A stretch of 64,000 bases of DNA from Bosea sp. 29B (GCF_902506165.1 NZ_LR733817.1:3209937-3273936); one strand, 5' to 3'; positions 19,042 to 27,947 are shown, counted from the first letter of the stretch. Notes: a model not told the origin generated them from the sequence alone. Made by a program: numbers and translations.

Positions 19042-20499
19042 ATGTGGGAGATTCTCTACGCCTACTGGCCGCATATCCTCGGCTTCGTCTCGCTGGCGCT
19101 GACAGTGGTCGCCGCCAGCCATGCCGCGATGACCAAGGACGAGGTCCGCGCCGCCATCGGCTGGGTCGGCGTCATCGTGCTCTCGCCGATCATCGGGCCA
19201 TTGATCTATGCGGTCGGCGGCATCAACCGCATCCGCCGCGCCTCGATCGTCTCGCAGCGTCGGCACGGATTCGGTGCCTTTTCGAAGGCGCAGACCTTCG
19301 AGGTCTCGGATGCCGAAGTCGCCGGCGATGTCGGACGCCGTTTCGCTGCGCTGAAGACCTTGGGCGACAAGGCGACCCGCCGCCATCTCAAGACCGGCAA
19401 TGCCGTCACCGTGCTCAGGACCGGCGATGAGGCCTATGCCGCGATGATCGCGGCCATCGCGGCGGCCGAGCGCTCGGTCATTCTCGAAACCTACATCTTC
19501 GACCGCGATCCGCTCGGCCTGCGCGTTGCCGACGCGCTGATCGCAGCCCATGAGCGCGGCGTCGCGGTGCGCGTGCTGATCGATGCCGTCGGCGCGCGCT
19601 ATTCGGTGCCGAGCATCGTCGGCTACCTGCAGAAGGGCGGCGTGCCGGTCGATGTCTTCAACGGCAACATCATCATCGGCCTGAGATTGCCCTATGCGAA
19701 CCTGCGCACGCACCGCAAGCTGCTGATCGTCGACGGGCGCATCGCCTTCGCCGGCGGCATGAACATCCGCCAAGGCTTCACCACCGAGTTCGCCGGCGAG
19801 GCCGCCGGGCACGATACGCATTTCCGCGTCGAGGGGCCGGTCGTCGAGGACCTGTTCGGCGTCGCGGCCGAGGATTGGCGCTTCGCCTCGGGCGAGGAGC
19901 TGGCCGGCGAGGTCTGGGCGGTGACGCCACAGGCCGCAACGCAGGGCCCGACCGTGCTGATGCGCGCCGTCGCCTCGGGGCCGGATGCGAGCCTGGAGAC
20001 CAATCACAAGCTGCTGATCGGCGCCTTCTCGGTGGCGCGGACCTCGATCCGGATCATGTCGCCCTACTTCTTGCCGGATCGCGAGCTGATCAGCGCGCTG
20101 GTCACCGCGGCGCGGCGGGGCGTTGCCATCGACATCGTTGTGCCTGACGTCAACAACCTCGTCCTGGTCGATCGCGCCATGCGGGCGCAGTTCGACCAGG
20201 TGCTTAAGGACGGCTGCAGGATCTGGCGCGCCACCGGCTCCTTCGACCATTCCAAGCTGCTCGCGATCGACGGCACTTGGGCCTATGTCGGTTCGTCCAA
20301 CCTCGATGCGCGCTCGCTCAGGCTCAATTTCGAGATCGATCTCGAAGTCCTCGACGAAGGCTTCGCCCGCGGCATCGAGGAGCGTATTGATGCCGCGACC
20401 GCGAGAGCGCGGCCGGTCACGCTGAAGGAGCTTCGGGCGCGGCCCTTCCCCTTGCGCCTGCTCGACCGGATGCTCTGGCTCTGCTCGCCGTATTTGTGA
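19042..20499 (+). CDS. cls: Cardiolipin synthase (phospholipase D family)
   Basis: This 485-residue protein has two N-terminal membrane helices (about 8-27 and 40-60) followed by two phospholipase D domains. HKD motif 1 is HRKLLIVDG (His224, Lys226, Asp231). HKD motif 2 is HSKLLAIDG (His403, Lys405, Asp410), each followed by the Gly/Ser-rich region of the family. The enzyme condenses phosphatidylglycerol units or PG with PE into cardiolipin at the inner membrane. The ATG at 19042 places the first helix right after the start; a TTG at 19015 is an alternative. The gene converges with the DUF1993 gene across a double-hairpin repeat. Confidence 0.92.
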   Translation: MWEILYAYWPHILGFVSLALTVVAASHAAMTKDEVRAAIGWVGVIVLSPIIGPLIYAVGGINRIRRASIVSQRRHGFGAFSKAQTFEVSDAEVAGDVGRRFAALKTLGDKATRRHLKTGNAVTVLRTGDEAYAAMIAAIAAAERSVILETYIFDRDPLGLRVADALIAAHERGVAVRVLIDAVGARYSVPSIVGYLQKGGVPVDVFNGNIIIGLRLPYANLRTHRKLLIVDGRIAFAGGMNIRQGFTTEFAGEAAGHDTHFRVEGPVVEDLFGVAAEDWRFASGEELAGEVWAVTPQAATQGPTVLMRAVASGPDASLETNHKLLIGAFSVARTSIRIMSPYFLPDRELISALVTAARRGVAIDIVVPDVNNLVLVDRAMRAQFDQVLKDGCRIWRATGSFDHSKLLAIDGTWAYVGSSNLDARSLRLNFEIDLEVLDEGFARGIEERIDAATARARPVTLKELRARPFPLRLLDRMLWLCSPYL

Positions 20500-20531
20500 G
20501 GCTGGCGGCTTTTCGGAGCAGGTCCCTTGCT

Positions 20532-20624
20532 GTCATGGTCGGGCTTGTCCCGACCATCCACGTCTTCCTTCGAGCAATGCGGCGGCCAAGACGCGGATGC
20601 TCGCCACAAGGGCGAGCATGACGG
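20532..20624. repeat. Double-hairpin intergenic element (copy 3, pair of 60018-60110)
   Basis: This 93-bp element has stem 1 ATGGTCGGG/CCCGACCAT (20535-20557) and stem 2 ATGCTCGCC/GGCGAGCAT (20597-20619). It starts GTCAT, and ATGAC closes stem 2. It is the same length as the copy at 60018-60110 and, by hand alignment, identical at about 83 of 93 positions. It lies between two convergent genes. Confidence 0.8.
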
Positions 20625-20632
20625 AGCGGGCC

Positions 20633-21151
20633 TCAGGCGTCGAACACGCCCTTCAAAAAGTCCTGCTTTCCGATCTGGAAGCCGTTCTCGCGCAGGATGT
20701 CGTAGGCCGTCGTGGCGTGGAAATAGAAGTTCGGCAAAGCAAAGCGCGTGAGGTAGTCGGCGCCCTTCATCGTCACGGTCGCCGAGGGGCCGCGCGGGAA
20801 GGTCACATCCTTGTCTAGCCCGGCATCGAGCGCGCTCTTGTCGACCGAGGCGATGAAGTCGAGCGTCCGGGCGATCCGCGCCTTCAGCTCCTCGAAGCTC
20901 TTCTCCTCGTCGGGGAAGCGCGGATTCTCCGCTCCGCTCACCCGGGCTGCGGCATTCTTGGCGAAATCCGACATCAGCTGGATCTGCCGGGTGAAGGAGA
21001 GCATGTCCGGCGCGAGCCGGCTCGACAGCAGCACCTCCGGCTGGATTTTGCGCTCGGACGCCTCAGCGCCTGCTTTGTCGAGGATCGCATCGAGCGCCTT
21101 CAGGGTCTGGATGAAACCCGGGAAGACGGCGTCATAGGCGGAAAGCGGCAT
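20633..21151 (-). CDS. DUF1993-family protein
   Basis: A soluble protein of 172 residues from the ATG at 21151, which has GAGG 6 bp upstream; an ATG four codons earlier is possible. It has the helical-bundle pattern of DUF1993 (opening PLSAYDAVFPGFIQTLKALDAILDKA, later a conserved PNFYFHATTAYDILRENG near the C-terminus with a histidine). The family looks like DinB-type four-helix bundles and has no established function. It converges with cls and is upstream of nothing on its strand. Confidence 0.8.
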   Translation of the reverse strand: MPLSAYDAVFPGFIQTLKALDAILDKAGAEASERKIQPEVLLSSRLAPDMLSFTRQIQLMSDFAKNAAARVSGAENPRFPDEEKSFEELKARIARTLDFIASVDKSALDAGLDKDVTFPRGPSATVTMKGADYLTRFALPNFYFHATTAYDILRENGFQIGKQDFLKGVFDA

Positions 21152-21242
21152 CGGAGACCTCATCAGCGAAAACGGGCCCGGAGAGGGCCCGCTGCGTCTG
21201 CCGATATAAGCCTTTCCCCGCCGATGTCAGCGGCAGAAGGCG

Positions 21243-21812
21243 TCAGTCCTTGGCGCGCTCGACATAGGAGCCGTCGGCGGTCATCACCACGATGCGGGTG
21301 CCCGGGCCGATATGCGGCGGCACGGCCGTGCGCACGCCATTGGTCAGGATCGCCGGCTTGTAGGAGGACGAGGCCGTCTGCCCCTTGGTCACCGGCTCGG
21401 TCTCGGCGACCTCGCAGGTGACGCGCTGCGGCAGCTCGATCGCGACGGCCCGGTCCTCGAACACCGACAGCGAGACCTTCATGCCTTCCTGGAGATAGGG
21501 CGCCATGTCGCCGACGACGCCGCCGTCGACCGGGATCTGGTCGTAGGTCTCGGGGTTCATGAAGACGTACTGCTCACCGTCCTGATAGAGATAGGTGAAG
21601 TCGCGATCCTCGACATAGGCGCGCTCGACCTGCTCGGTCGTCTTGTAGCGCTGGGTCATCTTCACGCCGTCGGAGATGCGGCGCATGTCGATCTGCGTCG
21701 TCGGCGTGCCCTTGCCCGGGAAGAAGCTCTCGGCCGAGATGACTGTGCAGAGATGTCCGTCGAGCTCGAGGACGTTGCCCTTGCGGACGGAGGAGGCGAT
21801 GACCTTGACCAC
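21243..21812 (-). CDS. efp: Translation elongation factor P
   Basis: This 189-residue EF-P has the three-barrel layout. The modified loop reads SFFPGKGTP with Lys34 at the tip, the residue that receives beta-lysine in the EpmA/EpmB pathway. EF-P binds stalled ribosomes between the P and E sites and promotes bond formation at polyproline stretches. The loop sequence is of the lysylated class, not the rhamnosylated (Arg) class. Both modifying enzymes lie 0.7-2.9 kb away (epmA at 22546, epmB at 23607), divergently transcribed, which makes the assignment unusually secure. Confidence 0.97.
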   Translation of the reverse strand: MVKVIASSVRKGNVLELDGHLCTVISAESFFPGKGTPTTQIDMRRISDGVKMTQRYKTTEQVERAYVEDRDFTYLYQDGEQYVFMNPETYDQIPVDGGVVGDMAPYLQEGMKVSLSVFEDRAVAIELPQRVTCEVAETEPVTKGQTASSSYKPAILTNGVRTAVPPHIGPGTRIVVMTADGSYVERAKD

Positions 21813-21931
21813 GTGGATTTTCCCTGGCTGGCGCGGGCTTCATCCGCGCGCTATGCGAATTCCTGTGCCGCGCCACTACCGCATTGAGGCCTGAAACGGA
21901 AGCGCGGTGTCCGGAAACACGTCATGATCCA

Positions 21932-21958
21932 TTGACAATCAGGCGGCGTAGATACAAT
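21932..21958 (+). promoter_or_regulatory. Predicted promoter of brnTA
   Basis: TTGACA, a short 15-bp spacer, TACAAT. The predicted transcription start falls at about 21965, directly at the brnT GTG codon (21966). No ribosome-binding site is evident, so brnT may be translated from a leaderless mRNA. Confidence 0.5.
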
Positions 21959-21965
21959 TAAAGCT

Positions 21966-22238
21966 GTGAAGATCGAATTCGATCCCGGCAAGAACGAGCG
22001 CAATATCCGCGAACGCGGGCTGGCGTTCATGCTGGTGGATGAGTTCGCGTGGGAGACGGCCCAGACGCATGAGGATCGCCGTTTCCCGTATCCTGAGCGG
22101 CGGTTTGTTTCGCTGGGACTGATTGGAGATCGCCTCTTTGTCGTCTGCTTTACGCCGATACAAGGTGGTATTCGCGTGATCAGCTTTCGCAAGGCGAATG
22201 CGCGGGAGGTGAAGCGCTATGAGCAGGAAACCGACTGA
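21966..22238 (+). CDS. brnT: BrnT-family ribonuclease toxin
   Basis: A 90-residue toxin of the BrnT type (RelE-like RNase). It starts with the typical IEFDPGKNERNIRERGL stretch and ends with RVISFRKANAREVKRYE, the conserved C-terminal block with catalytic basic residues. In characterised systems BrnT cleaves mRNA and is neutralised by BrnA. The start is GTG. Its 3' end overlaps brnA by 20 bp. The toxin gene preceding the antitoxin gene is the normal BrnTA order. Confidence 0.9.
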   Translation: MKIEFDPGKNERNIRERGLAFMLVDEFAWETAQTHEDRRFPYPERRFVSLGLIGDRLFVVCFTPIQGGIRVISFRKANAREVKRYEQETD

Positions 22239-22536
22239 CATCGATCCGGCCCTCACGCCGCTGACGGACGAAGAGGGGGAAGTGCGGGAGTTGACCGACG
22301 CCGACTTTGCCGAGATGCGGCCCGCCTATGAAGTGCTCCCCCCCGAATTGGTCGCGTTGATGCGCGAGCACAGGCGGCGGCAAGGGGAACGCGGACCGCA
22401 GAAGACGCCAACCAAGAAACTGGTCAGCATCCGGCTGGATCAGGATGTGCTCGAGCGCGCCAAGGCCGATGGCCCCGGCTGGCAGACGCGCATCAATGAC
22501 ATCCTGCGCGAAGCTCTGGTGAAGAAGGCAGGCTAA
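22219..22536 (+). CDS. brnA: BrnA-family antitoxin
   Basis: This 105-residue protein has a disordered acidic N-terminus and a C-terminal ribbon-helix-helix domain (about 65-105; KKLVSIRLDQDVLERAKADGPGWQTRINDILREAL), characteristic of BrnA. The N-terminal part is expected to wrap the toxin, and the RHH domain to bind the brnTA promoter for autoregulation. A strong ribosome-binding site (GGGAGG) lies upstream inside brnT. epmA starts 9 bp after its stop, so brnTA transcripts probably continue into the EF-P modification genes. Confidence 0.9.
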   Translation: MSRKPTDIDPALTPLTDEEGEVRELTDADFAEMRPAYEVLPPELVALMREHRRRQGERGPQKTPTKKLVSIRLDQDVLERAKADGPGWQTRINDILREALVKKAG

Positions 22537-22545
22537 CTGGCCATC

Positions 22546-23610
22546 ATGAGCGACACACCCCCGCCCTTCTGGCGGCCGGACATCCATGCCGACCGGCGCC
22601 CTGCTTTGCTGGCGCGCGGGCGGATCAAGACGGCGCTGCGGCGCTGGTTCGAAGCCCGCGACTTCATCGAGGTAGAGGCCGCGATCCTGCAGCTTTCGCC
22701 GGGGAACGAGACGCATCTGCACGGCTTTTCGACGACGCTGATCGACGATGCCGGCGCCGGCTACCCCTATTATCTGCATACCTCGCCGGAATTTGCCGCC
22801 AAGAAGCTGCTGGCGGCTGGCGAGCCGCACATCTTCGATTTCGCGCGCGTCTTCCGCAATCGCGAGCGCACGGCGCTGCACCATCCCGAATTCACCATGC
22901 TGGAATGGTATCGCTCCGGGGAAGGCTACGAAGCGCTGATGGATGACTGCGCGGCCTTGCTGGCCGAGGCGGCGCGCGCGGCAGGGGCAAGCGTGCTGCG
23001 TTGGCGCGGTGTCGAGGTCGATCCGTTCGCGGCGCCTGAGCGGCTGACCGTGCAGGACGCCTTCCGTCGTCATGCCGGTATCGATCTCAAGCGCACGATC
23101 GCGGCCGACCTTTATCTCGACCGTCCTGCGCTCGCGGCCGATGCCACTGAAGCTGGCATCCGAGTTGCCGAGGACGATAGCTGGTCCGACATCTTCAGCC
23201 GCGTCCTCTCCGAGAAGGTCGAGCCGCAGCTCGGCCGCGGCCGTGCTACCATCCTGTGCGAATACCCGATCTCGGAAGCGGCGCTGGCCCGGCCCAAGCC
23301 CGGCGATCCCCGCGTCGCCGAGCGTTTCGAGCTCTATGCCTGCGGCGTCGAACTCGCCAATGCCTTCGGCGAGTTGACCGACCCGGCCGAGCAGCGCCGG
23401 CGCTTCGAGGCGGACATGGACGAGAAGCAGCGCATCTATGGCGAGCGCTATCCGATCGACGAGGATTTCCTCGCCGCGCTCGCGGTGATGCCGCAGGCCT
23501 CCGGCATCGCGCTCGGCTTCGACCGGCTGGTCATGCTCGCCACCGGCGCGCGCCGGATCGAGGATGTGCTCTGGACGCCGGTCGCGGAACCGGGCAGGGG
23601 AGGGCGATGA
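22546..23610 (+). CDS. epmA: EF-P lysine(34) lysyltransferase EpmA
   Basis: This 354-residue class II synthetase-like enzyme (GenX/PoxA) lacks the anticodon-binding domain of LysRS. Motif 2 is FRNRERTALHHPEFTMLEWY and motif 3 is GIALGFDRLVML. The loop YYLHTSPEFAAKKLL and the ELANAFGEL segment also match the family. It attaches (R)-beta-lysine to Lys34 of EF-P. The epmB start overlaps its stop (ATGA). The gene sits downstream of brnTA and divergent from efp. Confidence 0.95.
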   Translation: MSDTPPPFWRPDIHADRRPALLARGRIKTALRRWFEARDFIEVEAAILQLSPGNETHLHGFSTTLIDDAGAGYPYYLHTSPEFAAKKLLAAGEPHIFDFARVFRNRERTALHHPEFTMLEWYRSGEGYEALMDDCAALLAEAARAAGASVLRWRGVEVDPFAAPERLTVQDAFRRHAGIDLKRTIAADLYLDRPALAADATEAGIRVAEDDSWSDIFSRVLSEKVEPQLGRGRATILCEYPISEAALARPKPGDPRVAERFELYACGVELANAFGELTDPAEQRRRFEADMDEKQRIYGERYPIDEDFLAALAVMPQASGIALGFDRLVMLATGARRIEDVLWTPVAEPGRGGR

Positions 23611-24671
23611 CGATCCACCAGCCGCCCGGCCAGCCGCTCAGGACGGTCGACGCCCTCGTCGAGCGTGGCCTTGTTGCACCCGAACGGCGGCAGGCGCTGG
23701 CCGAGGTCGCCAGGCGCTATGCCGTCTCGGTGACGCCGGCGATCGCGGCGCTGATCGATCCGGCCGACGAAGCCGATCCGATCGCCCGCCAGTTCATTCC
23801 CGCCGCTGCCGAGCTGACGACCCTGCCCGAAGAACTCGCCGACCCGATCGGCGACGAGGCGCATTCGCCGGTCGAAGGCGTGGTCCACCGCTACCCCGAC
23901 CGGGCCTTGCTCAAGCTGGTCCATGCCTGCCCGGTCTATTGCCGCTTCTGCTTCCGCCGCGAGATGGTCGGCCCCGGCGGCGATGCCTTGACCGGCGATA
24001 AGCTCGATGCCGCGCTCGCTTATCTGACCTCCCGCCCGGAGATCTGGGAGGTGATCATGACCGGCGGCGACCCGTTGATCCTCTCAGGCAGGCGTGTGCG
24101 CGAGGTGGCGAAGCACCTTGCTGCGATCCCTCATATCAAGGTGGCGCGCTGGCATACGCGCGTGCCGATGGTCCAGCCCGAGCGCATCACCGAGGATTAT
24201 GCCCGCGCGCTGCGCATCCCGGGCAAGGCGAGTTATATCGCCATCCACGCCAACCACCCGCGCGAGTTCACCGCGGACGCGAAGGCTGCGCTGGCACGCC
24301 TCGCCGACGCCGGCCATGTCCTGATCAGCCAGAGCGTCCTGCTCAAGGGCGTCAACGCCGATGTCGAGACGCTGTCGGCGCTGATGCGCGCCTTCGTCGA
24401 GAACCGGGTCAAACCGTATTACCTGCACCATCCCGATCTCGCGCCGGGCACCTCGCATTTCCGGCTCTCGCTGGCGGAAGGGCAGGCGCTCGTCAAAAGC
24501 CTGCGCGGCAACCTTTCCGGCCTGTGCCAGCCGACCTATATCCTCGACATCCCAGGCGGGGCCGGCAAGATTCCGGTCGGACCCGCCTTTCTTTCGGGCT
24601 GTGAGACGCCCGGCGCACACGGCTTCGCGGAGGATCGCCATGGCGACCTCCACGCCTATCCGCCGGCCTGA
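23607..24671 (+). CDS. epmB: EF-P beta-lysylation protein EpmB (lysine 2,3-aminomutase-like)
   Basis: This 354-residue radical SAM, PLP-dependent aminomutase makes (R)-beta-lysine from L-lysine. The iron-sulfur/SAM motif is CPVYCRFC (Cys108, Cys112, Cys115), followed by MTGGDPLIL. The C-terminal region has YYLHHPDLAPGTSHFRLS and ends with the PLP-site type DIPGGAGKIPV. It lacks the long extensions of catabolic clostridial KamA, and it overlaps epmA by 4 bp, so EpmB is preferred over a general lysine aminomutase. The open frame runs upstream into epmA, but only the ATG at 23607 makes sense. Confidence 0.94.
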   Translation: MTIHQPPGQPLRTVDALVERGLVAPERRQALAEVARRYAVSVTPAIAALIDPADEADPIARQFIPAAAELTTLPEELADPIGDEAHSPVEGVVHRYPDRALLKLVHACPVYCRFCFRREMVGPGGDALTGDKLDAALAYLTSRPEIWEVIMTGGDPLILSGRRVREVAKHLAAIPHIKVARWHTRVPMVQPERITEDYARALRIPGKASYIAIHANHPREFTADAKAALARLADAGHVLISQSVLLKGVNADVETLSALMRAFVENRVKPYYLHHPDLAPGTSHFRLSLAEGQALVKSLRGNLSGLCQPTYILDIPGGAGKIPVGPAFLSGCETPGAHGFAEDRHGDLHAYPPA

Positions 24672-24711
24672 CGCAGCCCCGCCGCGGCGTTCCGCGAAGG
24701 ATGAAAAGGCC

Positions 24712-25392
24712 ATGCTGACCCCCTCCGCCCCCGACAAGCTGCCGCTCGCGATCGTCTCCGACATCGCCTGCCCCTGGTGCTTCATCGGCAAGACCCGGCT
24801 CGAGACCGCGCTCGCCAACCACAATCTCAGCGAGCGCGTCGCCATCACCTGGCTGCCCTATGAGCTCAATCCGGAGATGCCGGCCGACGGCATGGACCGC
24901 ACCGCCTATCTCGACGGCAAGTTCGGCCCGGGCAAGCGCCGCGAGATCGAACTGCGCCTCTCCGAGGCGGCGCTGGAGAGCGGCGTCACCTTCAACTGGG
25001 CGAAGGTGACCAAGAGCGTCAACACCCGCATGGCGCATATGCTGGTCGCCGCTGCCGCGACTGTCATGCGCGGCGGCGAGATGACCGCGGCGCTGTTCAA
25101 GGCCTATTGGCAGGACGGGCGCGACATCGGCGACCTCGAGACGCTGGTGGCGATCGCCGTCGAGCAGGGCTTCGACGAACAGGCTGCGCGTGAAGAGCTC
25201 GTCAATGACGAATTGCGCGAGACCATTATCGGGCTCGAGGCGCATGCCCAGAAGGTCGGCGTCACCGGCGTGCCCTTCTTCATCGTCGACGGCAAGCTCG
25301 CCGTCTCCGGCGCCCAGCCGCCGGAGGTCTGGACGCAAGTGTTCGCGCAGGTGCTGGCGGCTAATCGCGAGGAAGCTGCCGACGGATCTTAA
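24712..25392 (+). CDS. DsbA-family oxidoreductase (FrnE-like)
   Basis: This 226-residue thioredoxin-fold protein has the active-site motif CPWC at residues 20-23, right after the first strand (LAIVSDIACPWCFIGK). A helical insertion follows, then the cis-Pro loop GVTGVPFFIVDGK. No signal peptide is visible, so it is a cytoplasmic FrnE-type protein. Such proteins act as thiol oxidoreductases or isomerases, often in redox stress. The ATG at 24712 has AAGG upstream; an earlier ATG (24640) overlaps epmB. The last codons and the stop form one arm of a hairpin. Confidence 0.88.
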   Translation: MLTPSAPDKLPLAIVSDIACPWCFIGKTRLETALANHNLSERVAITWLPYELNPEMPADGMDRTAYLDGKFGPGKRREIELRLSEAALESGVTFNWAKVTKSVNTRMAHMLVAAAATVMRGGEMTAALFKAYWQDGRDIGDLETLVAIAVEQGFDEQAAREELVNDELRETIIGLEAHAQKVGVTGVPFFIVDGKLAVSGAQPPEVWTQVFAQVLAANREEAADGS

Positions 25393-25404
25393 AAAAGATC
25401 CGTC
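25381..25404 (+). terminator. Hairpin over the stop codon of the FrnE-like gene
   Basis: Perfect 10-bp stem GACGGATCTT/AAGATCCGTC with loop AAAA. The TAA stop (25390-25392) lies at the left-arm/loop junction. No T-tract follows, so it may act as an mRNA-stabilising 3' stem as much as a terminator. Confidence 0.5.
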
Positions 25405-25476
25405 TCAAAAATGAGAAATCCTTGCGCCATCGTTCGAATCATGCCTTTCACCCGGTAACAGGCGGAGGGTAGGGCG

Positions 25477-26184
25477 ATGACACAGAAGATCAACGATCTC
25501 CGGGACCGCATGATCGTCGCACTCGACGTGCCGACGATCTGGGACGCCTATCGCATCGTCTCGACGCTCGGCGATGGCGCGAGCTTCTACAAGATAGGCT
25601 ATCGGCTCGCCTTCGCCGGTGGGCTCGACCTTGCCCGCCAGCTGGTGACCGAGGGCAAGAAGGTCTTCCTCGATCTCAAGCTGCACGACATCGGCAACAC
25701 CGTCACCGAGGGCGTGGAATCGCTGACCAAGCTAGGCGTCACCTTCCTCACCGTGCACGCCTATCCGCAGACCATGCGTGGCGCGGTCGAAGGGCGCGGC
25801 GAGGCGGCGCTGAAGCTGCTCGCCGTCACGGCCCTGACCTCCTATGACGATGGCGATCTGAAGGATGCCGGCTACGGCCTCGCCGTGCGCGATCTCGTGC
25901 GCATGCGCGCGCAGCAGGCCCGCACCGCTGGCGTCGATGGCATCGTCTGCTCCGCCGCCGAGACCGAGATCGTGCGTGGCGTCATCGGCCCCGACATGGT
26001 GATCGTCACCCCCGGCATCCGCCCGGCCGGCAGCGCTGTCGGCGACCAGAAGCGCACGCTCACACCGGCCGAGGCGATCCGCGCCGGCGCCGACCATCTC
26101 GTCGTCGGGCGTCCCATCATCCGCGCGGCTGACCCGCGTGCAGCGGCGGCTGCGGTCATGGACGAGATCGCGAGCGCCGCCTAA
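25477..26184 (+). CDS. pyrF: Orotidine 5'-phosphate decarboxylase
   Basis: This 235-residue TIM-barrel enzyme makes UMP from OMP, the last step of de novo pyrimidine synthesis. The catalytic array Asp66-x-Lys68-x-x-Asp71 is in [12 protein letters not shown]. The phosphate-binding end [12 protein letters not shown] is intact. Length is that of the bacterial group-I enzyme. A ribosome-binding site GGAGGG precedes the ATG. The two DUF1330 genes follow on the same strand after 36 bp. Confidence 0.96.
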   Translation: MTQKINDLRDRMIVALDVPTIWDAYRIVSTLGDGASFYKIGYRLAFAGGLDLARQLVTEGKKVFLDLKLHDIGNTVTEGVESLTKLGVTFLTVHAYPQTMRGAVEGRGEAALKLLAVTALTSYDDGDLKDAGYGLAVRDLVRMRAQQARTAGVDGIVCSAAETEIVRGVIGPDMVIVTPGIRPAGSAVGDQKRTLTPAEAIRAGADHLVVGRPIIRAADPRAAAAAVMDEIASAA

Positions 26185-26220
26185 TCTCCCGCCTCCTTTT
26201 CATCGGATACGGACACGGCA

Positions 26221-26508
26221 ATGCCCAAGGGATATGTGATCGGTCGCGCCAAGGTGACCAATGCGACGCAATGGGCGGTCTATGCCGCGAAGGCCTCCGA
26301 GGTAATCAGGCAATATGGCGGCACACCCCTGGTGCGCGGCGGCCAGATGTCGGTCGGCGAAGGCGAGGGCCGGGCTCGCAACGTCGTCCTCGAATTCCCC
26401 GATTACGCGGCAGCCAAGGCCTATCTGTTCTCGACCGAATATGCCGAGGCGCGCAAGCTGCGCGAGGGCGCCGGCGAGATCGACCTGATCGCGGTCGAGG
26501 GGGCGTGA
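26221..26508 (+). CDS. DUF1330-family protein (first of tandem pair)
   Basis: A 95-residue ferredoxin-like (dimeric alpha-beta barrel) protein of the DUF1330 family. The family hallmarks are GYVIGRAKVTNATQWAVYA at the start and GTPLVRGGQ then VVLEFPDYAAAKAYLFSTEYAEARKLR. The function of the family is unknown. Members resemble small antibiotic-monooxygenase folds. Its closest relative in the window is the gene 2 bp downstream, pointing to tandem duplication. Confidence 0.88.
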   Translation: MPKGYVIGRAKVTNATQWAVYAAKASEVIRQYGGTPLVRGGQMSVGEGEGRARNVVLEFPDYAAAKAYLFSTEYAEARKLREGAGEIDLIAVEGA

Positions 26509-26510
26509 CC

Positions 26511-26819
26511 ATGGCGAAAGGCTACTGGATCGCCCGCGTCGACGTGCAGAACGAGTCGGAATACGCCACCTACCGCTCGCTCAACGCCATCGCCTTCGCC
26601 AAATACGGCGCCAAGTTCATCGTCCGCGGCGGCGAGTACAAGCTCGCCCGTGGCGAGGGCCGCAAGCACAACGTCGTCATCGAGTTCAAGGACATCGAGA
26701 CGGCGCGGGCTTGCTACGAATCGCCGGAATACCAGGCGGCGGTGCAGCACCTCGCCAAGGTCGGCCCGGTCGATCTCGTCATCATCGAGGGCTATGAGGG
26801 CGCGCAGCCGGGCGACTGA
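26511..26819 (+). CDS. DUF1330-family protein (second of tandem pair)
   Basis: A 102-residue DUF1330 protein with the same layout as its upstream neighbour: GYWIARVDVQNESEYATYR, AKFIVRGGEYKLARGEGRKHNVVIEF, and ESPEYQAAVQHLAKVGPVDLVIIEG. The two share the fold motifs but differ at many positions, so the duplication is old. Start is the ATG 2 bp after the first gene. It converges with the Old Yellow Enzyme gene only 9 bp away. Confidence 0.88.
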   Translation: MAKGYWIARVDVQNESEYATYRSLNAIAFAKYGAKFIVRGGEYKLARGEGRKHNVVIEFKDIETARACYESPEYQAAVQHLAKVGPVDLVIIEGYEGAQPGD

Positions 26820-26828
26820 GTCCGGTTC

Positions 26829-27926
26829 TCAACTCTCGAACAGCGTCCGGAACCGGTTCGGTTGCGAGCGCAGATACTGCTTCGGCGCCTTGACGCTGGC
26901 GCCGAGATGGGCGGCGGCATGCCAGGGCCAGCGCGGCTCGTAGAGGATGCCGCGGGCGAGTGCGACCATGTCGGCATCGCCACCGGCGACCACGGCCTCG
27001 GCATGCTCGTAATCCGTGATCAGGCCGACCGCGATCGTCGGCACGCCCGTCGCCGCCTTCACCGCCCTTGCCAGCGGCACCTGATAGCCCGGCGCGAGCG
27101 CGATCGTCTGCGCGGCCGAGACGCCGCCGCTGGAGACATGGATGAAGCTGACGCCGCGCGCCTTCAGCGCCTGCGAGAAGGCGATGGTTTGCGCGATGTC
27201 CCAGCCGCCCTCGACCCAGTCGGTCCCGGAGACGCGCACGCCGACCGGGATCGCAGCCGGCACCGCCTCGCGTACCGCGTCGAAGACCTCGAGCGGGAAG
27301 CGCATGCGGTTCTCCAGCGAGCCGCCATAGGCATCGTCACGCTGGTTGGCGAGCGGCGACAGGAACTGGTGCAGAAGATAGCCATGGGCGCAATGCAGCT
27401 CGATCGCCTGCAGGCCGAGCCGCACTGCCCGGCGCGCGGTCGCGACGAAGGCCTCGCGGATCCGCTTCAGCCCAGCGGCGTCGAGCGGCAGCGGCGGCCG
27501 GTCCTTGGCCTGCATCGGCAAGGCCGAGGGGGCAAGCGTCTGCCAGCCGCGATCCTCGAGCGGGCGCTGTCCGCCGCCGGTCCAGGGCGAATGGACCGAG
27601 GCCTTGCGGCCGGCATGGCCGAGCTGGATGCCAACAGGCATGTCGGAATGGCGCCGGACCGCGTCGAGCACGCGCGCCAGCGCCGCCTCGTTCGCATCGC
27701 TCCATAGGCCGAGATCGTCCGGGCTGATCCGCCCCTCCGGCTCGACCGCGGTCGCCTCGATGATCAGGAGCCCGGCGCCCGACAAGGCGAGGTTGCCGAG
27801 ATGGATCAGGTGCCAGTCGGTCGCCGAGCCGTCTTCGGCCGAATACTGGCACATCGGCGCGATCACGATCCGGTTCGAAAGGTGCAGGCCGCCGAGGTCG
27901 AAGGGCTGGAAGAGCTGGCTTGGCAT
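26829..27926 (-). CDS. NADH:flavin oxidoreductase, YqjM/Old Yellow Enzyme class
   Basis: This 365-residue FMN-dependent ene-reductase is of the thermophilic-like OYE class. Diagnostic residues are Cys26 and Tyr28 in APMCQYSA, the His178/His181 pair in ELHCAHGYLLHQFLSPL, and Arg in RVSGTDW. Such enzymes reduce activated C=C bonds of enals, enones and maleimides with NADPH. The physiological substrate is unknown. It follows the AEC transporter on the same strand with a 21-bp gap, so they may be co-transcribed. Confidence 0.92.
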   Translation of the reverse strand: MPSQLFQPFDLGGLHLSNRIVIAPMCQYSAEDGSATDWHLIHLGNLALSGAGLLIIEATAVEPEGRISPDDLGLWSDANEAALARVLDAVRRHSDMPVGIQLGHAGRKASVHSPWTGGGQRPLEDRGWQTLAPSALPMQAKDRPPLPLDAAGLKRIREAFVATARRAVRLGLQAIELHCAHGYLLHQFLSPLANQRDDAYGGSLENRMRFPLEVFDAVREAVPAAIPVGVRVSGTDWVEGGWDIAQTIAFSQALKARGVSFIHVSSGGVSAAQTIALAPGYQVPLARAVKAATGVPTIAVGLITDYEHAEAVVAGGDADMVALARGILYEPRWPWHAAAHLGASVKAPKQYLRSQPNRFRTLFES

Positions 27927-27947
27927 GGGCGTCTCCGTGCAGGCGAT

